From Nocardia sp. BSTN01 (lineage in GTDB: Bacteria; Actinomycetota; Actinomycetes; Mycobacteriales; Mycobacteriaceae), in NCBI RefSeq assembly GCF_015354405.1, contig NZ_JADKYP010000023.1, forward strand, positions 1-64,000: DNA of 64,000 bases. Reading direction: 5' to 3'. Position 1 is the stretch's first letter, and every line of letters begins with the position of its first letter. The position numbers and the translations under genes were made by a program. This document shows positions 1 through 7,595 of this stretch, in pieces. Below the pieces are notes generated by a model. That model did not search any database, was not told the origin of the DNA, and worked only from the letters and a program-made list of their open reading frames with translations.

Positions 1-168
1 TCACCAACCCCACACCCGTCAGCACAACCAACCAACATTTCAGGGTGAGCGGCGCTACGCGCCACCCACCCCAAAACGCAACAGCCCGTTTTCGGCGATT
101 TTCGCGGAGGTTTGCACGAATAGTTCACCCACCACCGCACCACGAGGCACGAAAACGCCACGGTTTCG

Positions 169-1346
169 CTAGAGCCCCGCCCCGATCCACGCCGCGAACC
201 CCAGTAACCCCTCGGATTGACGGCGCTGCGCCGCAGCGATGCCGTACACGGTTTCGCGCACCGAAGGATGCAGCCGCGTCTGCTGCGGTGCGGCGGCACG
301 AGCCTTGTTCAGCGCCGCCAGAGCTCGATCCGGCTTACCCGACATCAACCACGCCCGCGCATTGTCCTGCCAGTGATGGCCGACGCGCGGCGCGGCGACG
401 TCGGACGGGATGCGCAGTTCCGCTCCCTCACGGGCCGCTCTGCCCGGATCACCGGCTTCCAACTCCACGGCACAGGCATGGATTTCGACATTGCCCGGGC
501 CGAAATCCGTTGTGTACAAGTGGCTCTCATGGCTCATCGGCCGCGCGATGTCACGCGCGGCGGCAATGTGGTCCTGCGCGAGTTCCAGACGACGCCCGCG
601 CGCGGCCACGATCGCCGCCCGCAGGTGCCCGTAGCCGCGCAGAATCCGTTCTCCCTCGGCGGCACCGGGGACCAATGCCATCCCTCGTTCCACCAAATTC
701 ATTGCCACATCGGTTGAATCGTGCGCCATGAGAAGCCGTGAGCGCTTCATCACACTGCGAACCGCATAGCCGGGGTCGTCGACGCGCGACGCGACGGTAT
801 CGAGCCGATCGAGCACCAGCGCGGTCAGCGACGAGTATCCGAGGCGGCAGCATGCCCCCTCCGCTGCGATGTAGGCTCCGCACAGCATGCCGTAAACAGC
901 GGCGCGGTCGGCGTCGTTTGAAGCCGCCTCGGCCGCACCGTGCAGTCGTCGAATCAGATTCGGCAACAACGCAAGAGCGCGGCGCGTCCGATCGTTGTGC
1001 AACGCAGCTTCGACAGAATCGAGTTCGCGCGCAACTCCACGGCGGTCGTCGGTTCCAGTGCCTGCACATACGAACCTTCTGCGAGCACGGCCCGCAGCTC
1101 GGGCAGGCCTTCGAGGGGACCGTCCTCTTCGAGCGTCTCGAGATAGGGCGTGCCCTGCAACCTGTCCGGGTCCAACCCCAACGCCCTGGACACCGCCGCG
1201 ATGAATCCAGGTGAGGCAACCTCTCGCCCCTGCTCGACCGCCTTCACCATCGACAGCGAATAGTTCGCGCGCGCCGCCAACTGACGCTGCCCCAGTCCCG
1301 CGATCTTGCGCTCGGATGCGATCCGCCGCCCCACGTGTTCGCCCAT
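169..1346 (-). pseudogene. XRE-family transcriptional regulator with TPR-like C-terminal part, frameshifted
   Basis: The first frame encodes a clear Cro/C1 helix-turn-helix in the first ~60 residues (MGEHVGRRIASERK through ALGLDPDRL), typical of large actinobacterial XRE regulators. The helical TPR-like sensor half continues in another frame and ends at 169 (...AAWIGAGL). The two frames join at the CG run at 1026-1032. Removing one CG unit, or adding one base, gives a continuous product around VELR-ELDSVEAALHND. I chose the start at 1346 because the family's helix-turn-helix begins there; a GTG at 1394 is possible. It diverges from the operon at 1453. It is either a real pseudogene or a sequencing error. 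Confidence 0.75.
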
Positions 1347-1452
1347 GCTCCGAGAGTAGATCGATACCGCCGCCCTGTCCCCCTGTCCCTTCACTGGTCT
1401 TCGACGCGCCTACCTGCGCCGAATCTGACATACACAGACAGGAGGGGTAGGG

Positions 1453-1758
1453 ATGAGAACACGTCCGACAGCGCTGGCCTGGATCGACCAGGAGGTCAGC
1501 ACTGCGCCGAAGTGGGATGCGGCACAGGTGAAACGGCTCGCCCGCCACCTCGGTTACACGCTGCTCTGGCTGGCGCCGCATCGGACCATTCCGCTACTCG
1601 ACCAGATCCGCACTGCCGACGTAGACGCGATCGTCATGCCCACACCCGCCCATCTCGACGCCCGCACTCTCGACCTGATCATGCACCTCGCTGATGTCGA
1701 AACCGCTTGCCCTCGACTGTCTTTCGCACGATGGCACGCCTCCGGAGCCCGCGCATGA
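1453..1758 (+). CDS. conserved actinobacterial element protein of unknown function
   Basis: I do not recognise a function. The 101-residue protein begins MRTRPTALAWIDQEVS and is clearly homologous along its length to the protein at 11379-11690 (shared PTALAWID, RLARxLGY, ADVDA, HLD, PRLSFARW). An AGGAGG ribosome site precedes the ATG. The next gene overlaps it by ATGA. It has no membrane segment or signal peptide. Because its homologue sits inside the AICE, it is probably also of mobile-element origin. Confidence 0.8.
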   Translation: MRTRPTALAWIDQEVSTAPKWDAAQVKRLARHLGYTLLWLAPHRTIPLLDQIRTADVDAIVMPTPAHLDARTLDLIMHLADVETACPRLSFARWHASGARA

Positions 1759-1967
1759 ATGCCAGCGAGCGCGCCGTCCTGCGCACACTCGCGCCGGGCG
1801 GTCTCCTCACCGCCGCCCAACTGCAACGAGCCACGGCGCACACCACGCGAAGCATCCGCAATGCCCTGGCCCGCCTGCACGCGCGCGGCCTGATCGTCCC
1901 GAGCCGGGACCGCTGCCGATGGCAACTGAGCCCGCGCGGTCGCGCCGCCGCGGCAACGATCCGGTGA
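1755..1967 (+). CDS. small winged-helix DNA-binding protein
   Basis: This is a 70-residue protein starting MNASERAVLRTLAPGG, with a predicted winged-helix/MarR-like pattern: LLTAAQLQRAT (recognition-helix entry), SIRNALARLHARGLIV, then a basic wing PSRDRCRWQLSPRGRAAA. The start overlaps the upstream stop as ATGA, implying translational coupling, and its own stop overlaps the next GTG. It could regulate its own operon; no target site is evident. Confidence 0.65.
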   Translation: MNASERAVLRTLAPGGLLTAAQLQRATAHTTRSIRNALARLHARGLIVPSRDRCRWQLSPRGRAAAATIR

Positions 1968-2230
1968 TCGGCCTGCTGATCGCCGCGGGAATTCCGACGA
2001 CCGTATTGCTCTGGGCCGCATGCTGTCCGACTCGTACGGGCGAAACCTTGTTCCGGCCGAGGCGCCCGGCCCCCGGCAGACGATCTCCACACACCGGATC
2101 GTCATCGACGGTGACGCCATCGGGCGTCCCGCAGGCCGGTATGAACCCTGCCCCACCGCGCGGGGGCGGGGCCTCACCGAACACCCAGCGAGGCGACCAT
2201 CACGTCCAGGACGATTCCACGATGCACTGA
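1964..2230 (+). CDS. small single-pass membrane protein
   Basis: This is an 88-residue product from a GTG overlapping the upstream TGA (GTGA). Residues 2-22 (IGLLIAAGIPTTVLLWAACC) form one hydrophobic segment, followed by a long Pro/Gly/Arg-rich tail. Inside the AICE the homologue of the upstream gene is also followed by a GTGA-coupled small membrane protein (11221-11382). That parallel supports a real gene despite its low complexity. Confidence 0.45.
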   Translation: MIGLLIAAGIPTTVLLWAACCPTRTGETLFRPRRPAPGRRSPHTGSSSTVTPSGVPQAGMNPAPPRGGGASPNTQRGDHHVQDDSTMH

Positions 2231-2715
2231 CCCGCCCGCGCCCACCGGCGAATGTCGTCGGCGCGGCGCGACAGGAGGCCGCGGCGCGAGAGGAGGCAGT
2301 GCCCCACCCGCTGGGCGGCTCAGACCCACAGAAGTGGGGCACCGGTTCATCCCCTAGCAACGAAGGCCGACGTATCCGCTCCAGATGAAGGGCAACCTTC
2401 GCGCGATCACAGTAACCGGTTCCACCCCTCCGGTTGAATCGCATTAATGCGATTGCAATGTAACTTGCCGCATCCTTAACCAGGCATACCCGTCGGCGCA
2501 GGCAGTGCCGGTGCCGCGCGTTTACGCAGGTTGACGCGCTACCGACAAGCAGCGATACCTAACCGAGAACATCGCTGCACCACCACGCGCATCCAGGTCG
2601 CAATATTGCGCATCAGGCTCGCTACCGACCCACGCTGCCGGTGATCCCGCATGCGGAGTGGACACCCGAGAACCCGAGGGAGGCACTCGAGCCGCGGCCG
2701 AACAGCCGCCGAATC
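2231..2715. other. non-coding stretch between accessory operon and ccsB 3' duplicate
   Basis: I see no convincing gene on either strand. The only clear structure is the 18-bp palindrome at 2437-2454. No integrase gene is present here, unlike the position next to the right-hand attachment site. Confidence 0.6.
2437..2454. repeat. perfect 18-bp palindrome
   Basis: AATCGCATTAATGCGATT is a perfect inverted repeat without spacer, in an otherwise GC-rich stretch. It looks like an operator for a dimeric regulator. No gene starts immediately downstream, so its role is unknown. Confidence 0.6.
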
Positions 2716-2771
2716 TCAGTTGAGTCCCGCGTAGCTGTGCAGACCGCTCACCACGATGTTGATGATGAACA
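2716..2771 (-). pseudogene. duplicate 3' end of ccsB (18 codons and stop)
   Basis: Read on the minus strand, this segment encodes FIINIVVSGLHSYAGLN and a TGA stop, identical in protein to the end of CcsB at 19758-20756. Outside the 28-bp core the codons differ (for example the stop is TGA here and TAA there), so the two copies are diverged versions, not a recent duplication. It is either the original chromosomal ccsB end displaced by the element or the ccsB end carried by a second element to the left. Confidence 0.85.
2744..2771. repeat. left attachment core (attL)
   Basis: This is a 28-bp sequence (begins CCGCTCACCACGATG, ends GATGATGAACA) identical to 19786-19813. Identity stops sharply on both sides. 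It encodes part of the CcsB tail on the minus strand. To its right lies element sequence, to its left the duplicated ccsB end. Confidence 0.88.
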
Positions 2772-2873
2772 CCGGTCCTGGCGTTTGTGCTGGTGGACTG
2801 GTTATGGCTCGGTGGCCCTGATCTGGGTTTTCCGGATTGCAGCGTTGGGTGTATCGGGCGCTGGTGGGAACCG

Positions 2874-2895
2874 CTGCGTACTCACTGCGTACCGA
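2874..2895. repeat. left copy of 22-bp putative integrase arm-type site
   Basis: The sequence CTGCGTAC-TCA-CTGCGTAC followed by CGA is repeated exactly at 19676-19697. It lies 102 bp inside the left core, while the other copy lies 88 bp inside the right core. In the excised circle the two copies would flank attP in direct orientation. Each copy itself contains a CTGCGTAC direct repeat with an 11-bp period. Confidence 0.6.
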
Positions 2896-3063
2896 AGCGA
2901 TGTTCTACCCGCCTTGTCGCGAAACCACGTTTGCCCAGTGTAGATGGCGTGTTCCCGCTAGTCGCGACCTGCGACGTCACCGACGGGTCGTATGCTTGGC
3001 CCACCACCGGATAGGCCCGAGTCGAATGTTCGCCCGCCGGCCCCACAGCGACCGGAGAAAATT

Positions 3064-3972
3064 GTGGATAATTCAACTACCGCGACCGTTGTCGCACTCA
3101 TGCGCGACCTACCCAACGGCCTCACGCAGAACACGCTCGGCGAGGTGCTGCTCGACTGCGGTTCGGCCGACGCCGTGTGGGATTCTTACATCGAGGCAAC
3201 CTTGCTGCCAGTTCCAGGCAAGGGCCCTGACCGCGACACCGCAGGCGCCGACATCGAGCAGTGGAAGAGCCGCGGCTGGAAAATCCTCACGGTCCTCGAT
3301 CCCGAATACCCTGACCGGGTCCGGGCCGCTCGACGCCCCCCAGCCCTGCTTATGGCAGCGGGGACGATTGCCGACGACACCCCAGCGGTTGCGATCGTTG
3401 GGTCCCGTAAGGCCTCGGCTCCGGCGCTTGACTTTGCGCGTACCGTCGCCCGCGGTCTTGTCAGCCTTGACGTCACTGTCGTCTCCGGTCTCGCGGAGGG
3501 CATCGACACCGCAGCGATGACCGCAGCCCTTGAGAACGATGGCCGCGTGGTTGGTGTGATCGGCACCGGTTTGGACGTTGCCTACCCAGCCCCCAACCGA
3601 GCACTGCAGGCCGCCGTCGCCGAACACGGCCTGGTACTGACCCAGTTCCTGCCGGGGTTCCGCGGCGCGAGGTGGGCATTCCCGGCGCGCAACCGGACAA
3701 TGAGTGCATTCGCGCAGGTCACCGTGATCGCCGAGGCCACTGAGAAGTCGGGCACCAAGCATCAGGCCTCTGAGGCCGTGGCACATGGCCGTCGGTTGGT
3801 GCTGCACCGCAGCGTTGCTACGACGACGACCTGGGGCCGCGAGCTCGTTGACCGTCCGGATGTTTTCGTGGTCGACACCGCTCATGAGGCGATTGAACAG
3901 TTGGAGAGGATCGCTGCCGCAGACCAGTCACTGCGTGCGCGGCTGTCGGCACTGGCTGGCGGTGGATGGTGA
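3064..3972 (+). CDS. DprA/Smf-like protein (ShosA-like)
   Basis: This 302-residue protein has the DprA Rossmann-like fold: AIVGSRKAS (~103-111), VVSGLAEGIDTAA (~137-149), VIGTGLDVAYPAPN (~162-175) and a terminal AEATEKSGT. DprA loads RecA on single-stranded DNA in housekeeping roles, but this copy is cargo of an element and overlaps a ComF-like phosphoribosyltransferase. That pairing matches the published ShosTA toxin-antitoxin/defence arrangement, in which the DprA-like protein is the antitoxin. I chose the GTG at 3064 because a GGAG site lies 7 nt upstream; an in-frame ATG at 2992 lacks one. Confidence 0.8.
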   Translation: MDNSTTATVVALMRDLPNGLTQNTLGEVLLDCGSADAVWDSYIEATLLPVPGKGPDRDTAGADIEQWKSRGWKILTVLDPEYPDRVRAARRPPALLMAAGTIADDTPAVAIVGSRKASAPALDFARTVARGLVSLDVTVVSGLAEGIDTAAMTAALENDGRVVGVIGTGLDVAYPAPNRALQAAVAEHGLVLTQFLPGFRGARWAFPARNRTMSAFAQVTVIAEATEKSGTKHQASEAVAHGRRLVLHRSVATTTTWGRELVDRPDVFVVDTAHEAIEQLERIAAADQSLRARLSALAGGGW

Positions 3973-4793
3973 CGGACCAAAGCGAGGAGAGCCGCGACTC
4001 GATTCGCATCGGTCTCAGTCGGATTTCCTACTTCCACAACGTCGCGCCCGCGGGGCCGGGGATATGCACCGTATGCAGGCAACCATCGCGGTCCGAGATG
4101 TGCGATAGATGTACGTCCACAAGGGACGCACTGGATGGGTTGACCTGTGATTACACCTTCTTCATGTCGTATACCGACGGGTGGAACCCATCAGGGCGGT
4201 CACAAAGCGCGCAGACGATGCGCCTCTACAAGAGCAGCCAGCCGCCCGCCCGCAGCGTCACTGACGTTCACTTGCTGACGAACATCGTCACGTGGATTCA
4301 CGACGGGTGCATCCGCGATACGGAACTCGGTAAAGAGTGGGATACTGCGACCTATGTTCCGTCACGGACACAGCGAGCGGGACATCATCCGGTTTCCAAA
4401 GTGACGACCAACGTGGCGCGGCTCGTCGGTGATGAGCCCAGTGAGAATAGTGCCCGTCGTATTAGTCGCAAGCGAATCCAGGTCGGCGGGTGTGACGCTC
4501 CGAGAATCGCCGCCGCTGATCGGTTCGCAGTACCCGACCGTGTGCGTCCGAGCATTGAGGGGAAGCGGGTTCTCCTGGTCGATGACATGTGGACCACGGG
4601 CACATCGATGCAGTCGGCAGCGGCCGCGTTGAAGCTCGCGGGTGCCACATCTGTCACCGGGCTCTGTGTTTCGCGATGGCTGGCGTGGAACTGGGAGCCG
4701 CACGTACCGCTACTCGAAAAGGTAACCAAGCAGGCCTACGACCCGTTCTCATGCATCGCGTTCGACCGATGCTGCGACGTACCGCGCGGCTGA
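3966..4793 (+). CDS. ComF-like phosphoribosyltransferase (ShosT-like)
   Basis: This is a 275-residue protein. A CxxC...CxxC zinc-ribbon-like segment (CTVC...CDRC, ~35-51) precedes a type I phosphoribosyltransferase domain with the PRPP-binding loop VLLVDDMWTTGTS (~202-214). It overlaps the DprA-like gene by 7 bp, so translation is probably coupled. In ShosTA the PRTase is the toxin, thought to act on nucleotide metabolism. Assignment to that system is inference from the domain pair; a competence-type ComF role is less likely in this context. Confidence 0.75.
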   Translation: MVTDQSEESRDSIRIGLSRISYFHNVAPAGPGICTVCRQPSRSEMCDRCTSTRDALDGLTCDYTFFMSYTDGWNPSGRSQSAQTMRLYKSSQPPARSVTDVHLLTNIVTWIHDGCIRDTELGKEWDTATYVPSRTQRAGHHPVSKVTTNVARLVGDEPSENSARRISRKRIQVGGCDAPRIAAADRFAVPDRVRPSIEGKRVLLVDDMWTTGTSMQSAAAALKLAGATSVTGLCVSRWLAWNWEPHVPLLEKVTKQAYDPFSCIAFDRCCDVPRG

Positions 4794-5373
4794 CCAATAG
4801 CGCAGGTTCTTTCTGCCCATGGGCGGACAGACCGGACTAAACCTCTCGGTTGCCTTCTGCTCCGGAGGCAGCCCCGGCCGATTTTTCGGGGTCTGACCTG
4901 GGGTGCTGGAGTACCGCGAGCATCCGGTTTTGTATCCCTCGGTCCGCTGGAATCGGCTCGACTTGTGACACTGTGGTGACACCGGCAGAGTGCCGCCGAA
5001 GCTTCCGACAGCGGTATATAGTCTCCTCGGACTTCGGCCGTGAGGAGGTGGTGCCGATGCTGAAGCTCCATTTGCGCACTGCACCGAGGGGCCACCACTT
5101 ACTCGCCTTTTGAGGCGGGTCGAAGCCCTTCGGTTACTTCCTCTGAGCGCCCAGCGGGGTGATCGCGCCGCCGGCCACCGACTGCTCTTCTCCGCCTTTC
5201 TCATACTGGCCGCCCTCGGCGGAAGTCGGGCGTGTCAAGGATGCGCAGCACCGCGTAGCGGACGCCGTAGGTGGTTCTTGACTCGTTCGGCTGGAGCGAG
5301 ACGATTGGGCTATGAGGAAGGTGCCTCCGCAATATCGCTGGGGGCCAGTGCCGTTAGTGGATAGATTCGAGCA
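4794..5373. other. stretch without a recognised gene
   Basis: Apart from the small open frame at 5057-5113, I see no supported gene. A possible -10 hexamer (TATAGT, about 5018) lies upstream of the strong ribosome site at 5043-5048, so transcription may start here for the gene at 5374. Confidence 0.4.
5057..5113 (+). CDS. possible 18-residue leader peptide
   Basis: A near-perfect AGGAGG (5043-5048) stands 8 nt before an ATG that opens an 18-codon frame (MLKLHLRTAPRGHHLLAF) ending in TGA. No longer gene uses this ribosome site. The short basic peptide could be a leader controlling the downstream gene at 5374, or a genuine tiny protein. The evidence is only the site and the short frame. Confidence 0.3.
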   Translation: MLKLHLRTAPRGHHLLAF

Positions 5374-5862
5374 GTGAGAGCAGTGAGCGTGCTGATCGAT
5401 GACATCGATGCGGCGATCGAACGTGTACGGCGAGCCGCCACCCCTGAGGAGATGCGCCGAGCGGTGAAGAACGCGCTCGACGAGTTGTACTCGCTTCGGA
5501 CCCACCGTGAAGGATCCACAAAGCCGCTGAACAAGGCGTACTACCGTCGTGCGGAGGTTGTGCGCGCGGGACAGGTCGCAGAGGGCCTCAGCCTGGTTCG
5601 AGGCACCAAGGCACACGACGCGTTGAAGGACGTCGATCCGTGCGTTCAGCTGCTGTATCCCGGAGGGAATTTGTTTCCGGGCGAGAACACCTTTCCCGGC
5701 CCGCAGCTAGTTTGGCTGAAGCCGGAAGACATGGTCGACCCGCTATCTGATTCGCAGCCGAGACGCGCGTTCTACGAGGACGTTGTGGCCGGACAGCCGG
5801 TGATGGAGACGCTGCTGGAGGCGCGCGACTTCTTGGCATCGGACCCAGGGCCGAGTATCTGA
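5374..5862 (+). CDS. cargo protein of unknown function
   Basis: The 162-residue soluble protein is not recognised. Its N-terminal half is helical and charged (DDIDAAIERVRRAATPEEMRRAVKNALDEL) and its centre is Gly/Pro-rich (YPGGNLFPGENTFPGPQLVWL). It has no signal peptide or membrane segment. Starts at GTG 5374 or GTG 5386 are equally possible, as neither has a strong ribosome site. Confidence 0.6.
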   Translation: MRAVSVLIDDIDAAIERVRRAATPEEMRRAVKNALDELYSLRTHREGSTKPLNKAYYRRAEVVRAGQVAEGLSLVRGTKAHDALKDVDPCVQLLYPGGNLFPGENTFPGPQLVWLKPEDMVDPLSDSQPRRAFYEDVVAGQPVMETLLEARDFLASDPGPSI

Positions 5863-6091
5863 CAGTTCGCCTCCTATCTACTAGATATAAGGCGAATTCG
5901 GCAGCTACCCAACACAAGTTGTGGCGGCGACCCGATGCGGACGGAAGGACCGTCGTCCGCACCGGGTGACCGGTGTCCCGATGTGACCAGCACCGGGGGA
6001 TCGGCCGGAGTCGACGTCGGTGGCGACTCACTCACCGGCGGCGCTGCCGGTGGCCGAAGTAGTGGGGAAGGGGGCTGTAGCCCCCTCCGGG

Positions 6092-6265
6092 TCAGTCGTA
6101 GGCGGCTGCGGAGTCGTAGCTGTCGGCGGCTGCCTGGTTGGCGAGGTCCTGCGCGTGGTGCGGGTGGCAGCGGTAGGTGGTGCGTCCGAATCGGGGCATC
6201 GGGTGGATTTCGGTGGCGGGGGCGTCGCAACCGCGGATTCCGCAGACGGAAGTGGTGGTGCTCAT
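6092..6265 (-). CDS. small His/Cys-rich putative zinc-binding protein
   Basis: This is a 57-residue protein starting MSTTTSVCGIRGCDAPATEIH, with CGIRGC and a later CHPHH, a pattern that could bind one zinc ion. The ATG at 6265 follows an AGGAAGGA ribosome site. It is the only cargo gene on the minus strand left of the repressor. Function unknown. Confidence 0.6.
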   Translation of the reverse strand: MSTTTSVCGIRGCDAPATEIHPMPRFGRTTYRCHPHHAQDLANQAAADSYDSAAAYD

Positions 6266-6842
6266 CGGGAGGTCCTTCCTCGTTGCTGTGGTCGATCTGG
6301 GCTTGTCCAGACCACCGGTGTGGGGTGCGGAAAAGGGTGGGCGAATGCCCATCACGAAGTGACGCGTAGCGCCCTTTGCAGTGCCCTGCGCCGGTGGTAT
6401 GCCTTCGGCAGATCGTCCATAGCAAATGGGAAAGGATCGGTGAGCGCCGAAACCTGCTGGTGCGGAACCGAACTGCGCCGACCCCGGCACCGAGATCCTG
6501 GTGAGCTTCCTCGGATATCCGGCTACCGAGGGCGACCACAGCCGGTCGACTGGGCTGGTGGCCGGCCGATTCGGTCCTCGGCTGCGGGAGGCCCGGCCGG
6601 GTACGGCAGGCGTCGCGCCCAGCACTGCCACGTCGTTGCATGAAGTGGTCAGAGAGGGAAAGTCGGCGTTCTACCACGTCGCCAGAGCGGCGCCGACGCG
6701 CCCGACGCGCCCGCTTGCCGCAGCTTGCGTAGGCGGGCGGTTGCGCGGCGCCGCGTGGCGGCGCCGCTCGGCGGCGCGAAGCGCCGCCCTTGATCCTCTA
6801 TGGCCAAATTCGGCAACCAACGCGAGAGGTCTTCAGGGTGCT
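6266..6842. other. non-coding stretch with very GC-rich repeats
   Basis: No supported gene. From 6695 to 6788 the sequence is a dense cluster of GC-rich direct and inverted repeats, listed separately. Either side of the cluster base composition is ordinary for the window. Confidence 0.5.
6695..6788. repeat. GC-rich repeat cluster with hairpins
   Basis: GACGCGCCC occurs twice in tandem (6695-6712). The 10-bp palindrome GCGGCGCCGC occurs twice (6745-6754 and 6758-6767) three bases apart. GGCGGCGC and GCGCCGCC (6770-6777, 6781-6788) form a perfect 8-bp stem with a GAA loop. This could be a strong terminator, a cis-acting transfer locus (clt) or a replication structure of the element. No T-tract follows the hairpin. 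Confidence 0.5.
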
Positions 6843-7595
6843 ATGGCGCTGTCTTCGCACGAGGCGGCTGCATCGTGGCAGAGGCCGTCGGGCGAGGTGT
6901 CAGGCATCGTCCGGCGGCGGCTCAAGGAATCCCGTTGTGACGCTTGGATGTTCATGGGTGCGGTCTTGGATGTTCTGCGCGACCTGGGGCGGCAATGTGT
7001 GTACTTTGTTTGTATGCCGAGGGAAGCGTCGCAGGAGAAGGGTCGGGTCGGGGCCCGAACAGCCCAACGTTGGCTTGAGGCAACGACGTTCGTTGAACTG
7101 CCGTGGAACTCGTACCATCATGAGGCCTTATGCGAAATCGAGTGTCTTGACGACTCGACGAAGATGTTTGATCTAGCGGGATACTTCCTCACTGACGAAC
7201 GCACTCCGATATCGGTCGAGGTGAAGAATGTCGATACTGATGCGCATCTCCGGGATAAGTTTCACGAGTTCCTAGCCGTAGCGTACAGCTCGACAGCGAA
7301 GAGAAAATTAAAGTCTAGACCCGATGATAAGCGGGAATTCATGTGGGTTTCATGGCACCCATTCGGGCCAATGAATCGATGGACGAAGTTGGCCTCGGTT
7401 GAGGAAATTGAAATCTCTCTGGGTGAGTACTCAGGTCTTCTGAATGGCCACGAAGTAGATCGGGAATTGCTTCAGGTCGTGTCAGAAAGAATTTGGGTGC
7501 TTACCTTCAATCCGAAACAAGAGATGCTTAGTCTCGATGCGGATGATCTGAGTAAGGTAATGGCGGCTCTGCCAAGAAAGAGGACGACGCTGTGA
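6843..7595 (+). CDS. putative PD-(D/E)xK-type nuclease, first gene of a two-gene cassette
   Basis: This 250-residue protein is of no recognised family. The segment MFDLAGYFLTDERTPISVEVKN has an Asp about 17 residues before an E-x-K (EVK), flanked by an upstream helix containing acidic residues, as in PD-(D/E)xK nuclease folds. The next gene overlaps by GTGA. Codon use is more AT-rich than in the backbone genes, which suggests separate acquisition. The start is uncertain: ATG 6843 or ATG 7015, neither with a good ribosome site. The nuclease reading is inference from the motif. Confidence 0.55.
   Translation: MALSSHEAAASWQRPSGEVSGIVRRRLKESRCDAWMFMGAVLDVLRDLGRQCVYFVCMPREASQEKGRVGARTAQRWLEATTFVELPWNSYHHEALCEIECLDDSTKMFDLAGYFLTDERTPISVEVKNVDTDAHLRDKFHEFLAVAYSSTAKRKLKSRPDDKREFMWVSWHPFGPMNRWTKLASVEEIEISLGEYSGLLNGHEVDRELLQVVSERIWVLTFNPKQEMLSLDADDLSKVMAALPRKRTTL

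Noticed and set aside
45-731. Long plus-strand open frames over 45-731
   Set aside because: They are shadows of the XRE regulator's minus-strand C-terminal part, with Arg/Pro/His-rich composition and no ribosome site.
2020-2388. Open frame of 122 codons downstream of the small accessory operon
   Set aside because: Low-complexity composition, no ribosome site, overlaps the better supported coupled membrane frame at 1964-2230.
2992-3063. N-terminal extension of the DprA-like protein from ATG 2992
   Set aside because: Pro/Arg-rich, no ribosome site; GTG 3064 has GGAG at good spacing and begins where the family's helical region begins.
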